Notes: generated by a model not told the origin, from the letters alone. A stretch of DNA of 64,000 bases from Sedimentibacter acidaminivorans (GCF_017873955.1 NZ_JAGGKS010000007.1:181871-245870); one strand, 5' to 3'. Positions 56,193 to 64,000 are shown, numbered from the stretch's first letter. Numbers and translations are program-made.

Positions 56193-56312
56193 TTATTAGT
56201 AGGGTATGTTAATTTTTATTTTGTTTGATGAATAAACAGTTTAGTGGTAAAATATTTTTAATAAGTTGGTATATTAAGGTAAGGAAAAACTAAAAATATT
56301 TTGGAGGGTTAT

Positions 56313-57419
56313 ATGATTAATAAAGAGCGTTTGATTAAAACTTTCATGGATTATGTAATAATTGATAGTGAAACTAAAAACGAAAAAGCTATTTCTGAAA
56401 GGATTGCAAAGGATTTAAAGGATTTAGGTTTTAAGGTATATGTTGATAATTCGGGTGAAAAAGCAAAATCAAATGGAAATAATGTGTATTGCTTTTTAGA
56501 AGGTACAAAGGATTTAGACCCAATACTATTTAGTGCTCACATGGATACAGTTACTCCAGGAGTAGGAATCGAACCATATATGGATGGAGAATACATAAAA
56601 AGTAAAGGGGACACAATCCTAGGGGGCGATGATAAATCTGGAATAGCTGCTATAATTGAAGCTTTAAAAGTTATAAAGGAAAATAATTTACCTCATGGAC
56701 CAATTGAAGTTGTTTTTTCTATATGTGAAGAAGGTGGATTGCTAGGTGCTAAATATGTTGAGCTAGATAAGCTTAAATCTAAGCAAGCAGTGGTTCTTGA
56801 TAGTGGGAATAGTCCAAGTAAAATAGTAATAGAAGCACCAGGCCAAAATAATATACACGCAAAAGTATTTGGAAAGCCATCTCATGCTGGTGGAAACCCT
56901 GAAGATGGAATAAGTGCAATTATGGTTCTAGCAGAAGCTGTAATAAATATGAAGCTTTTGAGGATAGACGAGGAAACAACAGCAAATATTGGAACATTTA
57001 AAGCTGTTGGAGTAACTAACATAGTATCTCCTTATGCTGAAATGATTGCAGAAGCAAGGAGCCGCTCAGGTGAAAAATTAAAACAACAAACTGAACATAT
57101 GATTGAATGTCTGGAAAATGCATGTAAAAAATACGGTGCTAAATTAGAGTACAATGTAACTGAAAAATATTCTTCATATGCTTTAGATCCAAAAGATGAA
57201 TTAGTTGAAATGGCAGTGAAAATTTGTGAAAACATGGGAATGATAGTAGAAAAAGTAGCATCTGGCGGAGGTAGTGATGCTAATATATATAATAAAAATG
57301 GTATAAAATCAATTAACTTAGGAACTGGAATGGAACTTGCCCATACTACAGATGAAAAGTTATACATAGAGGATTTTGTATCAGTTACTAAGGTAGTTCT
57401 GTCAATTATGACTAGATAA
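56313..57419 (+). CDS. Peptidase T-like M20-family metallopeptidase
   Basis: 368 residues. Zinc ligands are visible at FSAHMDTV, GGDDKSGIAA (bridging Asp), ICEEGGLLGAKY (Glu) and the final LAHTTDE His. A dimerisation lid lies at about 180-290. The pattern matches the PepT-like subgroup of tripeptidases; it cleaves di- or tripeptides in the cytoplasm. ATG 56313 has GGAGGG upstream; the in-frame TTG at 56301 lies within it. Confidence 0.9.
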   Translation: MINKERLIKTFMDYVIIDSETKNEKAISERIAKDLKDLGFKVYVDNSGEKAKSNGNNVYCFLEGTKDLDPILFSAHMDTVTPGVGIEPYMDGEYIKSKGDTILGGDDKSGIAAIIEALKVIKENNLPHGPIEVVFSICEEGGLLGAKYVELDKLKSKQAVVLDSGNSPSKIVIEAPGQNNIHAKVFGKPSHAGGNPEDGISAIMVLAEAVINMKLLRIDEETTANIGTFKAVGVTNIVSPYAEMIAEARSRSGEKLKQQTEHMIECLENACKKYGAKLEYNVTEKYSSYALDPKDELVEMAVKICENMGMIVEKVASGGGSDANIYNKNGIKSINLGTGMELAHTTDEKLYIEDFVSVTKVVLSIMTR

Positions 57420-57464
57420 AGTAATAAGATAGCATATTTTTAATTATATTTTTATATAAAAAAT

Positions 57465-57502
57465 GAAACAGACAGTTTTTAATATCCTGTCTGTTTCGTT
57501 TT
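57465..57502 (+). terminator. Intrinsic terminator after the peptidase
   Basis: 11-bp stem GAAACAGACAG/CTGTCTGTTTC (57465-57475 with 57487-57497) and T-rich tail. Confidence 0.85.
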
Positions 57503-57554
57503 CTATTATTAAATTAATTAGTCATATAATTTTGGATTGCTTACCGATAAACAT

Positions 57555-58097
57555 CTAATGCTCTAGATATCGATATAGTGTTGATTTGCTAATTCCAGTT
57601 TCTTTTTTTATTTCCGATAGACTGTATTTCTTGCTTTCGTACATTTTAATAGCTTTATGAATGCTTTCATCGTTTTTTCTTGGACGTCCGGCAGTAATTC
57701 CTTTTTGTTTTGCTTCATACAAGCCTTCTTTTGTATTTTCACTGATTACATCACTTTGAAATTGAACAAGGTCTTTTACCATTTCCGTGAAATGTGACCA
57801 TGATGGATTGCTTGTATCAATTCCTTCTGAAAGTGATTGAAAATATGCACCTTTCATATCCATTTCTTCTAATAGCTCTACTAAATGACGTGTAGAATCA
57901 GCTATTGAAAAAAGTTTTGCCACTACTATTACATCTCCTTTTTTAATGTTGTTTATCATTTTAATTAATTGCTTTCTTTTTTTGTCAGATGAATGCTCTT
58001 CTGTAATGATGGTTGCACAATTTAACTTGTTAAGGTTTTCTAATTGATATTCGCAATTTAAATCCCCACGATAAGGTCTAACATATCCAATTAACAT
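57555..58097 (-). CDS. Serine-recombinase homologue lacking the catalytic residues
   Basis: 180 residues with the resolvase/invertase fold and a C-terminal helix-turn-helix (GRPRKNDESIHKAIKMYESK; SLSEIKKETGISKSTLYRYL). In active enzymes the N-terminus reads YARVS, with Ser attacking DNA; here it is YVRPY (Tyr9 in the Ser position, Arg7 kept). The DRLxR motif, holding two catalytic arginines, is replaced by FSIAD (63-67). Inactive as a recombinase, it is probably a DNA-binding regulator. No insert or crossover site is recognisable nearby. Confidence 0.85.
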   Translation of the reverse strand: MLIGYVRPYRGDLNCEYQLENLNKLNCATIITEEHSSDKKRKQLIKMINNIKKGDVIVVAKLFSIADSTRHLVELLEEMDMKGAYFQSLSEGIDTSNPSWSHFTEMVKDLVQFQSDVISENTKEGLYEAKQKGITAGRPRKNDESIHKAIKMYESKKYSLSEIKKETGISKSTLYRYLEH

Positions 58098-58128
58098 AAT
58101 GTTCTCCTAATACATTTAATAGTTCTTT

Positions 58129-58163
58129 TATTATATCATAAAGCAAGCCAGATAACGGCTTGC
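58129..58163 (-). promoter_or_regulatory. Second -10 element and hairpin upstream of the recombinase-like gene
   Basis: Minus-strand TGATATAAT with TATAAT at 58135-58130, and a GCAAGCC/GGCTTGC hairpin at 58143-58149/58157-58163 just upstream. Confidence 0.5.
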
Positions 58164-58190
58164 ATCACAACGATTCAATAAATACATCAA

Positions 58191-58239
58191 GACAAAGACT
58201 TATGTCTTTGTTACAGTATTTGTATTTATTATATCATAA
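58191..58239 (-). promoter_or_regulatory. Promoter plus leader hairpin of the recombinase-like gene (repeat copy 2)
   Basis: Minus strand: extended -10 TATGATATAAT with TATAAT at 58233-58228, then a hairpin with ACAAAGAC/GTCTTTGT arms (58211-58204 with 58199-58192). The same block precedes the kinase gene at 1642-1690. Confidence 0.6.
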
Positions 58240-58255
58240 TATATTTATGTGTCAA
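58228..58255 (-). promoter_or_regulatory. Sigma-A promoter upstream of the recombinase-like gene
   Basis: TTGACA (58255-58250), 16-bp spacer, TATAAT (58233-58228). Strong match. Confidence 0.8.
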
Positions 58256-58397
58256 AAAATAGCTTGTAATAAATTTAAGCTTCTTTTTTACCATAATTTG
58301 TACACCTGAATATAGTATTAAAATAGTTCCATTTTGGGAAGGTATGTGATAGAATAATTTGAAATTGTTAAAAAATATATTTTGAGGTGTAAAAGAA

Positions 58398-59861
58398 TTG
58401 ATAAAAAAATTAAAAACAGAATGGTTTTCAAACGTGGGCTCTGACACACTTGCTGGAATTGTCGTAGCCTTAGCATTAATTCCAGAAGCAATATCATTTT
58501 CAATTATTGCAGGATTAGATCCTATGGTTGGATTGTATTCATCCTTTTGTATTGCAGTTATTACTGCATTTGCAGGGGGACGTCCAGGAATGATTTCAGC
58601 AGCAACAGGAGCAATGGCATTGTTAATGGTACCTTTGGTCAAACAATATGGGCTAGATTATTTACTGGCAGCAACAATATTAACAGGTTTAATACAGTTT
58701 ATTTTTGGTTTGTGTAAAATAGATAAAGCAATAAAAATTATTCCACGATCTGTAATGATTGGTTTTGTAAATGCCTTAGCTATTTTAATTTTCATGGCGC
58801 AGATTCCATATTATTTTGGAGTTTCAAATATGACGTATGTTTTTTTAGCAATTACATTGCTAATAGTGTATACATTGCCTAAGGTTGTTAAATCTGTTCC
58901 AGCACCGTTAATAGCAATTGTTTTGTTAACTGCGGTTTCTATTTTTATGAATTTAGATTTGCGAACAGTTGGAAATTTAGGGGTAATTTCAAAATCTCTT
59001 CCTAAGTTTTTTATTCCAAATGTCCCTTTTTCTATTGAGACATTAGCAATAATTTTGCCATATTCAATTGCTTTATCAATTGTTGGATTATTAGAGTCTT
59101 TAATGACAGCATCTCTCTTAGATGATTTAACTAATACAGATAGTGATAAAAATAAAGAAGCGAGAGGTCAAGGAATTGCAAATATAGTTGCAGGTTTCTT
59201 TGGAGGTATGGCGGGTTGTGCAATGATAGGTCAGTCAATGATTAATATAAAGTCAGGTGGACGAGGTAGACTTTCAACTTTTGTTGCTGGAGTATTTTTG
59301 ATGTTTTTAATTATTGTATTGGGTGATTATGTAGTTAAAATACCTATGCCTGTTCTTGCAGGTATCATGATTATGGTTTCAATAGGAACATTCGACTGGT
59401 CTACATTTTCCTATTTGAAAAAAGCTCCTAAAAGTGATGCTTTTGTTATGTTAATGACAGTTTTAATAGTTGTTGCAACACATGACTTATCAAAAGGTGT
59501 TATAGCTGGTGTTTTATTGAGCGCATTATTTTTTATTGCTAAAGTTTCAAAAATAAAAGTAATTGAACAAAAAGAAAATAACAATACATTGTTTACCATA
59601 GAAGGATTTGTATTCTTCGCATCTGTACATGGATTTTTAGAATCTTTTGATTTTACTATAAAAGATTCAAATATTATTATAGATTTCTCTAATGCACATG
59701 TTTTAGATTGTTCAGCCGTCGGATCTGTAGATAAAGCTGTTATTAAATATCGTGCAAATAATAATACAGTGATTGTTAGAGGTCTCAATGGACCCAGTAA
59801 AAATCTCATAGATAGTTTAGCTATATATCATGATGAAAATGCAGAATTAGCAGCACATTAG
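58398..59861 (+). CDS. SulP-family anion transporter with short STAS domain
   Basis: 487 residues. Membrane domain of about 11-12 helices with GIVVALALIPEAISFSIIAG near the N-terminus and GRPGMISAATGAMALLMVP; STAS-like C-terminus from about residue 400 (FVFFASVHGFLESFDFTI; IIDFSNAHVLDCSAVGSVDK). Start is TTG at 58398 with GAGGTG 8 bases upstream. Only distantly similar to the SulP protein at 21910. Substrate unknown. Confidence 0.93.
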   Translation: MIKKLKTEWFSNVGSDTLAGIVVALALIPEAISFSIIAGLDPMVGLYSSFCIAVITAFAGGRPGMISAATGAMALLMVPLVKQYGLDYLLAATILTGLIQFIFGLCKIDKAIKIIPRSVMIGFVNALAILIFMAQIPYYFGVSNMTYVFLAITLLIVYTLPKVVKSVPAPLIAIVLLTAVSIFMNLDLRTVGNLGVISKSLPKFFIPNVPFSIETLAIILPYSIALSIVGLLESLMTASLLDDLTNTDSDKNKEARGQGIANIVAGFFGGMAGCAMIGQSMINIKSGGRGRLSTFVAGVFLMFLIIVLGDYVVKIPMPVLAGIMIMVSIGTFDWSTFSYLKKAPKSDAFVMLMTVLIVVATHDLSKGVIAGVLLSALFFIAKVSKIKVIEQKENNNTLFTIEGFVFFASVHGFLESFDFTIKDSNIIIDFSNAHVLDCSAVGSVDKAVIKYRANNNTVIVRGLNGPSKNLIDSLAIYHDENAELAAH

Positions 59862-59935
59862 CAATAATCAAATAATTAAATAATTAATAAGTAAACATAT
59901 TTAAAATAAATACTTCAAAGCAGGAACTTGTGATA

Positions 59936-60062
59936 TGATACTTCCAAAATAGACAGTCTAATTAATTAAATATTAGATTATCTACTTGGAGGTATTTTTT
60001 TATGGGAAGAAAATCGAAGTAGATAGTAATTTTAAATGGTATTGTCTACTTAGAAAGCATCA
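59936..60062 (+). mobile_element. 127-bp remnant of an IS3-like element (MITE-like)
   Basis: Imperfect terminal inverted repeats of about 22-24 bp: TGATACTTCCAAAATAGACA on the left and, read in reverse, TGATGCTTTCTAAGTAGACA on the right. Between them a ribosome binding site GGAGG and ATG at 60002 begin a transposase-like N-terminus (MGRKSK) that stops at once. The element has lost all transposase coding. No clear target duplication was seen. Confidence 0.7.
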
Positions 60063-60125
60063 TATTTAACACTATTAATTTAGTTAAAGTATTTATGCGA
60101 TTCTTTTTAATAGGATACAATAAAG

Positions 60126-60150
60126 TGGTAATTAGTGGTATAATTCATAT
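60126..60150 (+). repeat. 25-bp promoter repeat, copy 1
   Basis: Identical to 60940-60964; contains TATAAT at 60139-60144, a likely -10 for the membrane-protein gene at 60176. Confidence 0.75.
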
Positions 60151-60175
60151 AATACATTTTAATACTGGAGGTAGT

Positions 60176-60649
60176 ATGCAAAAAATTCAATCTTCAAAAG
60201 TTACTAGATATGCAATATATCTTCTTCTCATTATTATTTCTTTATGTATATACAGAGAAGTGTTTATTCGTTACCTAAGTACTGATGATATACGTGTTTT
60301 CACAACACTGTTAGGTACATCTGACATTAGAAGATTTTTGATTAAAATAATAATGGACATTATGTTAGGTGCTATTATTGCAATTCCACAATTATTTGTT
60401 ACGGCAAATATTAAAGGAAAAATTCAATTTAATTGGCCTTTGAGTCTCTTAGTTGGAGTACCAGCTTTAATAGTTTCTTTAGGTTTGACATATGATATTG
60501 TTTATAATCTTGAATGGCCACTTCTTATAAATGGAAAACATTTATATAAATTTTTTGCTTGGTTAGCAAGTGGAGAACCCAGAAATTATTGCAGTTTTCT
60601 TTTTGGTTATATAATTGCATCAAGCTTCACAAAAAAGTCACTAGATTAA
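60176..60649 (+). CDS. Hypothetical four-helix membrane protein
   Basis: 157 residues from ATG 60176 (GGAGG upstream); an in-frame extension to 60095 crosses the promoter repeat and is unlikely. Hydrophobic stretches at about 12-30, 58-80, 92-115 and 138-150. No family recognised. It lies in a block with duplicated segments. Confidence 0.65.
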   Translation: MQKIQSSKVTRYAIYLLLIIISLCIYREVFIRYLSTDDIRVFTTLLGTSDIRRFLIKIIMDIMLGAIIAIPQLFVTANIKGKIQFNWPLSLLVGVPALIVSLGLTYDIVYNLEWPLLINGKHLYKFFAWLASGEPRNYCSFLFGYIIASSFTKKSLD

Positions 60650-60670
60650 TAACATGTCATTCAGAAAAAA

Positions 60671-60829
60671 TTATAAGGATTGATTTTATGAAAACAAAAA
60701 AGAATGTTATTTTAACAATTATTTTAGTAACCATAGTTTTTATTTCAATATATAACATTAATTTAAGAAAAAATAAAGACATATATGTTTCGGTAATAAC
60801 TTATATAGTTTCTCCAGAAACTTATGATG
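60671..60829 (+). repeat. 159-bp direct repeat, copy 1
   Basis: Matches 63120-63278 with only about three mismatches; it covers the ribosome binding site and first 47 codons of the gene at 60688. Confidence 0.95.
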
Positions 60830-60861
60830 TCTATTATGACGAGATAAACATTATAAAATGA
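60688..60861 (+). pseudogene. Internally deleted copy of the gene at 63137
   Basis: 57 codons. The first 47 residues equal those of the 175-aa protein at 63137 (MKTKKNVILTIILVTIVF and onward); then it jumps to YYDEINIIK and stops, resembling the YYYEAIEINEI region of the full copy about 40 codons further on. Together these suggest an internal deletion plus a frame change. Confidence 0.75.
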
Positions 60862-60913
60862 TACCTATTAGATAGGCACTAGTAAAGGGTGTTTACCATA
60901 TAGGTATTTTTTT
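60861..60913 (+). terminator. Intrinsic terminator after the truncated copy
   Basis: Arms ATACCTAT/ATAGGTAT (60861-60868 with 60900-60907) followed by T6. The long 31-base loop makes it a weaker candidate. Confidence 0.55.
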
Positions 60914-60939
60914 GCATAATAATATAGCTAGTAATAATA

Positions 60940-60964
60940 TGGTAATTAGTGGTATAATTCATAT
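60940..60964 (+). repeat. 25-bp promoter repeat, copy 2
   Basis: Identical to 60126-60150; TATAAT at 60953-60958 is a likely -10 for the sigma-regulator gene at 61090. Confidence 0.75.
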
Positions 60965-61089
60965 ATGGGTTAGTTTTTTTGTAATATACTGCTTAAGGAA
61001 GTACTATGAATATTTTATCATGCAGGCAGGATGTTAATCAGTAGGGCAAGGAATTATCTGAAAGAACGATTAAATAAGGAGGATTTTAT

Positions 61090-62325
61090 ATGACGTTTCG
61101 TGAGCTATTAGAAAAATATAAAGATGGAACATTAACAGAAGAAAAAAGGTTATTAGTAGAACAGGAACTTGAAAAAAGTGAAGCAATAAATGACCATTTA
61201 GCAGATGAATTAGAAAAAACAATTGGACTTAAAAAAGAAAGGCATTATGAAACAGTAGAAGAAAACAATGTTGATGCTAATGGGAAAATGGCAAGAGAGA
61301 TAAAAAGGACAGTTAACAGAAGATTAGCTGAGGTAGTTGGTGTATCTGTTGCCTGTGTAATAGCAATAATATTGTTTATCCAATACATTATTTCTCCATT
61401 CGTATCCAGCCAATATTATGATCCTACAAAGAAAACTTCAGGACAAGAGTATAATCAAGATTTAGCATATGATTTGAAGGCAATAACAGAAGTCTCGATG
61501 CCAGGTTATGCTATGGATTTTATTTATGGAGCAGAAGATCTAGGTTTCGGTGAATATCAATTATTATATAGAAGAATAGATTTGTTTACTAAGGAAGAAG
61601 AAATAATAGATGCAAAAATTAAGAAAAATATGAGAATAGGGACATATGGAAAATTTTATCCTCGTACTTATTTTGTATTTAGAGATTTTAGAAATGATGA
61701 AGAGAGTGATGATGATTATGAAAGTGCACTTGAATTCATAAAGAAATTAACTGATGAAGATATTGAGCATGTGAGGAAATTGCCACAAACTTCATATATT
61801 TCAGCTTGGATACGTTTTTCAGAGGACTTCAATATGAAAGAGTTGTATAAAATAATGGATGAATATTTAAATGTTGATTTTAAGTGGATTGCAGTTCGTA
61901 CAGCTGAAAAACAAGGACAACAGTTGATTGGATTTTTAACAGGACTTAATGATGGGTTCGATAGTGATGCAATTGATGAAGAAAGGTATCCTGGGTTTCA
62001 TTTAGTTGATACAATGATGATTATACCTAGCAGAGAGCCTTATGAAGATTCTATGGCAAAAAGATACGAAATGCATTTTTTAAGTCTTTTACAATATTTA
62101 TCAGATCGTAAAGAGGCAACCTCAGCATTAGTAGGCGATACTAAAAACTATGATTATAAAAGTGCATTGAAATACGTAGAGGAAAATGGAATAAGCACTT
62201 ATGGAGCTCTGGTTTATGGTGAAGCAAATGATTTATTAGAGTTGTATGAATCAGGATTAATTATGACCTTTGATATAGATAATGTATCTCCTTCTAAATT
62301 CATTCGAAATATATACAATAACTAA
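61090..62325 (+). CDS. Sigma-factor-regulator (Sigma_reg_N/C) membrane protein
   Basis: 411 residues. Cytoplasmic N-terminal part (TFRELLEKYKDGTLTEEKRL), one membrane helix at about 83-103 (VGVSVACVIAIILFIQYII), and a large outer domain ending in the KSALKYVEENGISTYGALVYG segment. This is the layout of YhdL-like anti-sigma factors with Sigma_reg_N and Sigma_reg_C domains. No sigma gene adjoins it, unlike the usual pairing. AAGGAGG precedes the ATG. Confidence 0.8.
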   Translation: MTFRELLEKYKDGTLTEEKRLLVEQELEKSEAINDHLADELEKTIGLKKERHYETVEENNVDANGKMAREIKRTVNRRLAEVVGVSVACVIAIILFIQYIISPFVSSQYYDPTKKTSGQEYNQDLAYDLKAITEVSMPGYAMDFIYGAEDLGFGEYQLLYRRIDLFTKEEEIIDAKIKKNMRIGTYGKFYPRTYFVFRDFRNDEESDDDYESALEFIKKLTDEDIEHVRKLPQTSYISAWIRFSEDFNMKELYKIMDEYLNVDFKWIAVRTAEKQGQQLIGFLTGLNDGFDSDAIDEERYPGFHLVDTMMIIPSREPYEDSMAKRYEMHFLSLLQYLSDRKEATSALVGDTKNYDYKSALKYVEENGISTYGALVYGEANDLLELYESGLIMTFDIDNVSPSKFIRNIYNN

Positions 62326-62382
62326 ATGAAAACAAAACTTCAAGACAGCATAATAAGAGTTAAAAAAGGTGAGGTTAATTAA

Positions 62383-63042
62383 ATGAAAAATAAAAAAGTC
62401 ATAAGTATTTCGATTATTTCTATTTTATTAATTCTTTTAATTTTGCATACTAGTATGTATGCTTATACAAAAATTAACGAAACTAATTTTGGCTATAAAT
62501 GTGGAAATTTGTTGACAAAGTTTTTAAATTATAACAATTCAAATGATAAAAAGTCTCTATATTTAGATAAGGTAATTGCATATGCCGGAGAGACACCGGT
62601 TTATGAAAAAGATTTAAAGACCAAATCATATGAAATTGAATTAGAGAAGCAAATATATCCAGAATCAAACCAGTCTAAATCAGTTTGGAATAAATTATTA
62701 TTTGAAAAACGTGTAAAGGAATATGCTAGAATAAATAATATCGAAATTACTGATGAAATATTCTATACAAAAGTTGCAGAGCAAAGAGAAGCACTTGACA
62801 ATACAGATCTTTTAAAATCAATGTTAAAAGGAATGAATTTAACAGCAGATCAATATTGGGAAAAGACTAAAGATAATTATCGGTATATTTTTTTACAGAG
62901 TGAAGTTTATTTCCATATATCTAATAGATTAGGCGTTAGACTTGAGGAAGTATCTATTAGAAATAAGAAAGTATCTGATTATTTAGAAAAAACAATTCCT
63001 ATAAAAATTATAGATAAAAGTATTATAAATAAATATAAGTAA
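62383..63042 (+). CDS. SurA-N-like membrane-anchored protein
   Basis: 219 residues. An N-terminal membrane anchor (about 5-27) is followed by VIAYAGETPVYEKDLKTKSY and a helical domain resembling the SurA N-terminal chaperone fold (AGETPVYEKDL; EYARINNIEITDEI), without a PPIase domain. AAAGGTGAGG precedes the ATG. It is possibly a small extracytoplasmic chaperone; the family call is tentative. Confidence 0.6.
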   Translation: MKNKKVISISIISILLILLILHTSMYAYTKINETNFGYKCGNLLTKFLNYNNSNDKKSLYLDKVIAYAGETPVYEKDLKTKSYEIELEKQIYPESNQSKSVWNKLLFEKRVKEYARINNIEITDEIFYTKVAEQREALDNTDLLKSMLKGMNLTADQYWEKTKDNYRYIFLQSEVYFHISNRLGVRLEEVSIRNKKVSDYLEKTIPIKIIDKSIINKYK

Positions 63043-63119
63043 ACATGTTAATGATACAAGGGGCTGCCTCAATAAATATATTTGATTATTAAGTTCGGCT
63101 AGAGTAATTCAAGAATATA

Positions 63120-63278
63120 TTATAAGGATTGATTTTATGAAAACAAAAAAGAATGTTATTTTAACAATTATTTTAGTAACGATAGTTTTTATTTCAATAT
63201 ATAACATTAATTTAAGAAAAAACAAAGATATATATGTTTCGGTAATAACTTATATAGTTTCTCCAGAAACTTATGATG
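63120..63278 (+). repeat. 159-bp direct repeat, copy 2
   Basis: Second copy of the segment at 60671-60829. Confidence 0.95.
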
Positions 63279-63664
63279 AATATAAAGAGTTAGAAGCATT
63301 AGTGTGGTATGAAGCTTTTACGACTGAATTAGAAAAAAGATGTAATTATAATACAGAAAAGATAAACCTTATTTTGAATCGTCAGTGGCTATATTATTAC
63401 GAGGCAATAGAAATTAATGAAATAATATTAGTTAAAAATATAAATATTGAGTTTATTGAAAGCATAGATAATAATAATAAGACTGAAGGATCAATAACAA
63501 ATAAATATAAAGTTTCATATACATATTTGGATAAAAACAATAAAGCGTACAATTTAATAGATACATACTTAATTACAAGACAGGATAATCAGATTACAAA
63601 TTTTAGGGTGTTACCTGAAATAAATACGTATGATTTAAAAGGTATATTGAGTATGCAAAAATAA
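63137..63664 (+). CDS. Hypothetical membrane-anchored protein, full-length copy
   Basis: 175 residues: an N-terminal membrane helix (NVILTIILVTIVFISIYNI, about 6-24) and a polar, extracytoplasmic domain rich in Tyr, Asn and Glu. No family recognised. Its 5' part is duplicated at 60671-60829. The ribosome binding site is weak (ATAAGGATTG). It may belong functionally with the sigma-regulator gene upstream. Confidence 0.65.
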   Translation: MKTKKNVILTIILVTIVFISIYNINLRKNKDIYVSVITYIVSPETYDEYKELEALVWYEAFTTELEKRCNYNTEKINLILNRQWLYYYEAIEINEIILVKNINIEFIESIDNNNKTEGSITNKYKVSYTYLDKNNKAYNLIDTYLITRQDNQITNFRVLPEINTYDLKGILSMQK

Positions 63665-63698
63665 GACATTTCTATGATGTTACTGTTTATATTCATTT

Positions 63699-63785
63699 GA
63701 ACAGATCAAGGATATTCAGTAAGTACTTTAATGATGATAATCCTCAACTTCCAAGGATTATAGTAATCCTTCTCAAACAAAATAA
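63699..63785 (+). pseudogene. C-terminal remnant of a manganese catalase
   Basis: From 63721 the sequence reads KYFNDDNPQLPR, then after a frameshift SNPSQTK and TAA at 63783-63785. This matches the tail YFNADNPQPPRFNNPSPNTK of the intact catalase at 52775. Upstream coding has been lost. The fragment lies 31 bases left of the incoming IS element. Confidence 0.75.
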
Positions 63786-63816
63786 GTAAATAAAAAAAAA
63801 CCATATTAATTTAAAA

Positions 63817-64000
63817 TGTACCCTATAGAATAGACAATTAAAAAAAGTCTACCCTATAGGGTATTTTTATGTATAATAGAGAAAAAGGAAAGGTAGAGAC
63901 GTTAATGAGTAAGAAGATATTTACAGATAAAGAAATAGAAATATTATCTAAAAATAAATATGTAAAATCAGTTAGCATAAAAGGAATAACATATTCTGAT
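63817..64000 (+). mobile_element. Left end of an IS3-like insertion element, cut by the window edge
   Basis: A terminal repeat-like start TGTACCCTATAGAATAGACA at 63817 is followed by a palindrome (TACCCTATAGGGTA near 63850) and the transposase ORF. Its right end lies outside the window. Confidence 0.7.
63905..64000 (+). CDS. IS3-family transposase HTH protein (OrfA-like), partial
   Basis: The first 32 codons read MSKKIFTDKEIEILSKNKYV then KSVSIKGITYSD, the start of helix-turn-helix OrfA-type proteins of IS3-like elements. The frame runs off the window edge. Confidence 0.75.
   Translation, partial: MSKKIFTDKEIEILSKNKYVKSVSIKGITYSD

Noticed and set aside
57555..58255. Invertible DNA switch controlled by the recombinase-like gene
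   Set aside because: The hairpins upstream are short promoter/leader structures, not paired long inverted repeats around a promoter, and the protein lacks catalytic residues.

Overview
The window is AT-rich, densely coded DNA from a low-GC Gram-positive anaerobe, most likely a spore-forming clostridial or Tissierellia-type Firmicute. Evidence: three T-box leaders, a guanine-type purine riboswitch, strong AGGAGG ribosome binding sites, sigma-A promoters with TTGACA boxes, a sigma-54 activator with a -24/-12 promoter, a HesB-like selenoprotein, a manganese catalase and small sporulation-like proteins. I cannot name the species. I see no rRNA, tRNA, CRISPR array or phage. Mobile DNA is limited to a dead IS3-like remnant near 60 kb and the left end of an IS3-like element at the right edge.

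Layout. 0-6 kb: truncated sensor kinase (-), YjiH-type membrane protein (+), hflK-hflC (-), and a valine T-box followed by an array of structured repeats ahead of valS. 8.8-19.5 kb: a long + strand cell-wall recycling operon (anmK, serine hydrolase, five-gene oligopeptide-type ABC importer, murQ, murR-like regulator, remnant of a second serine hydrolase, murK-like kinase). 19.7-21.7 kb: ECF sigma factor and DUF4179-type anti-sigma protein. 21.9-25.9 kb: SulP transporter, a 50-aa Cys protein, and a purine permease behind a guanine riboswitch. 26-31.7 kb: TRAP transporter, GntR regulator and ilvD, with candidate shared operators. 31.7-38.1 kb: secreted CAP-domain protein, Tyr T-box plus tyrS, tldD-tldE pair, small membrane proteins. 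38.1-40.9 kb (-): ilvB-ilvN plus a hypothetical gene behind a leucine T-box.

40.9-46.3 kb: selenoprotein gene (-), divergent Crp/Fnr regulator, a TM1266-type regulator in an operon with a nitrate/sulfonate/NMT1-type ABC importer behind a riboswitch-like leader, and a MalY/PatB-type PLP enzyme. 46.3-52.2 kb: sigma-54 activator divergent from lysA-dapF and an amino-acid/dicarboxylate symporter, with a consensus sigma-54 promoter between them. 52.2-59.9 kb: small regulator, Mn catalase, GNAT, TIM-barrel isomerase, EamA exporter, a short GGADGPT protein, a peptidase T-like enzyme, a serine-recombinase homologue that has lost its catalytic residues, and a second SulP transporter. 59.9-64 kb: a scrambled accessory block with an IS remnant, duplicated promoter and gene segments, a sigma-regulator protein lacking a sigma gene, a Mn-catalase fragment and an incoming IS element.

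The clearest item that simple ORF calling breaks is the selenoprotein at 40953-41228, where an in-frame TGA is followed by a SECIS-like hairpin. The best candidates for undescribed biology are the leader at 44824-44900, with mutually exclusive hairpins ahead of the TM1266/ABC operon, the modular hairpin array in the valS leader, the sigma-54-controlled diaminopimelate-to-lysine module, and the apparently repurposed recombinase.
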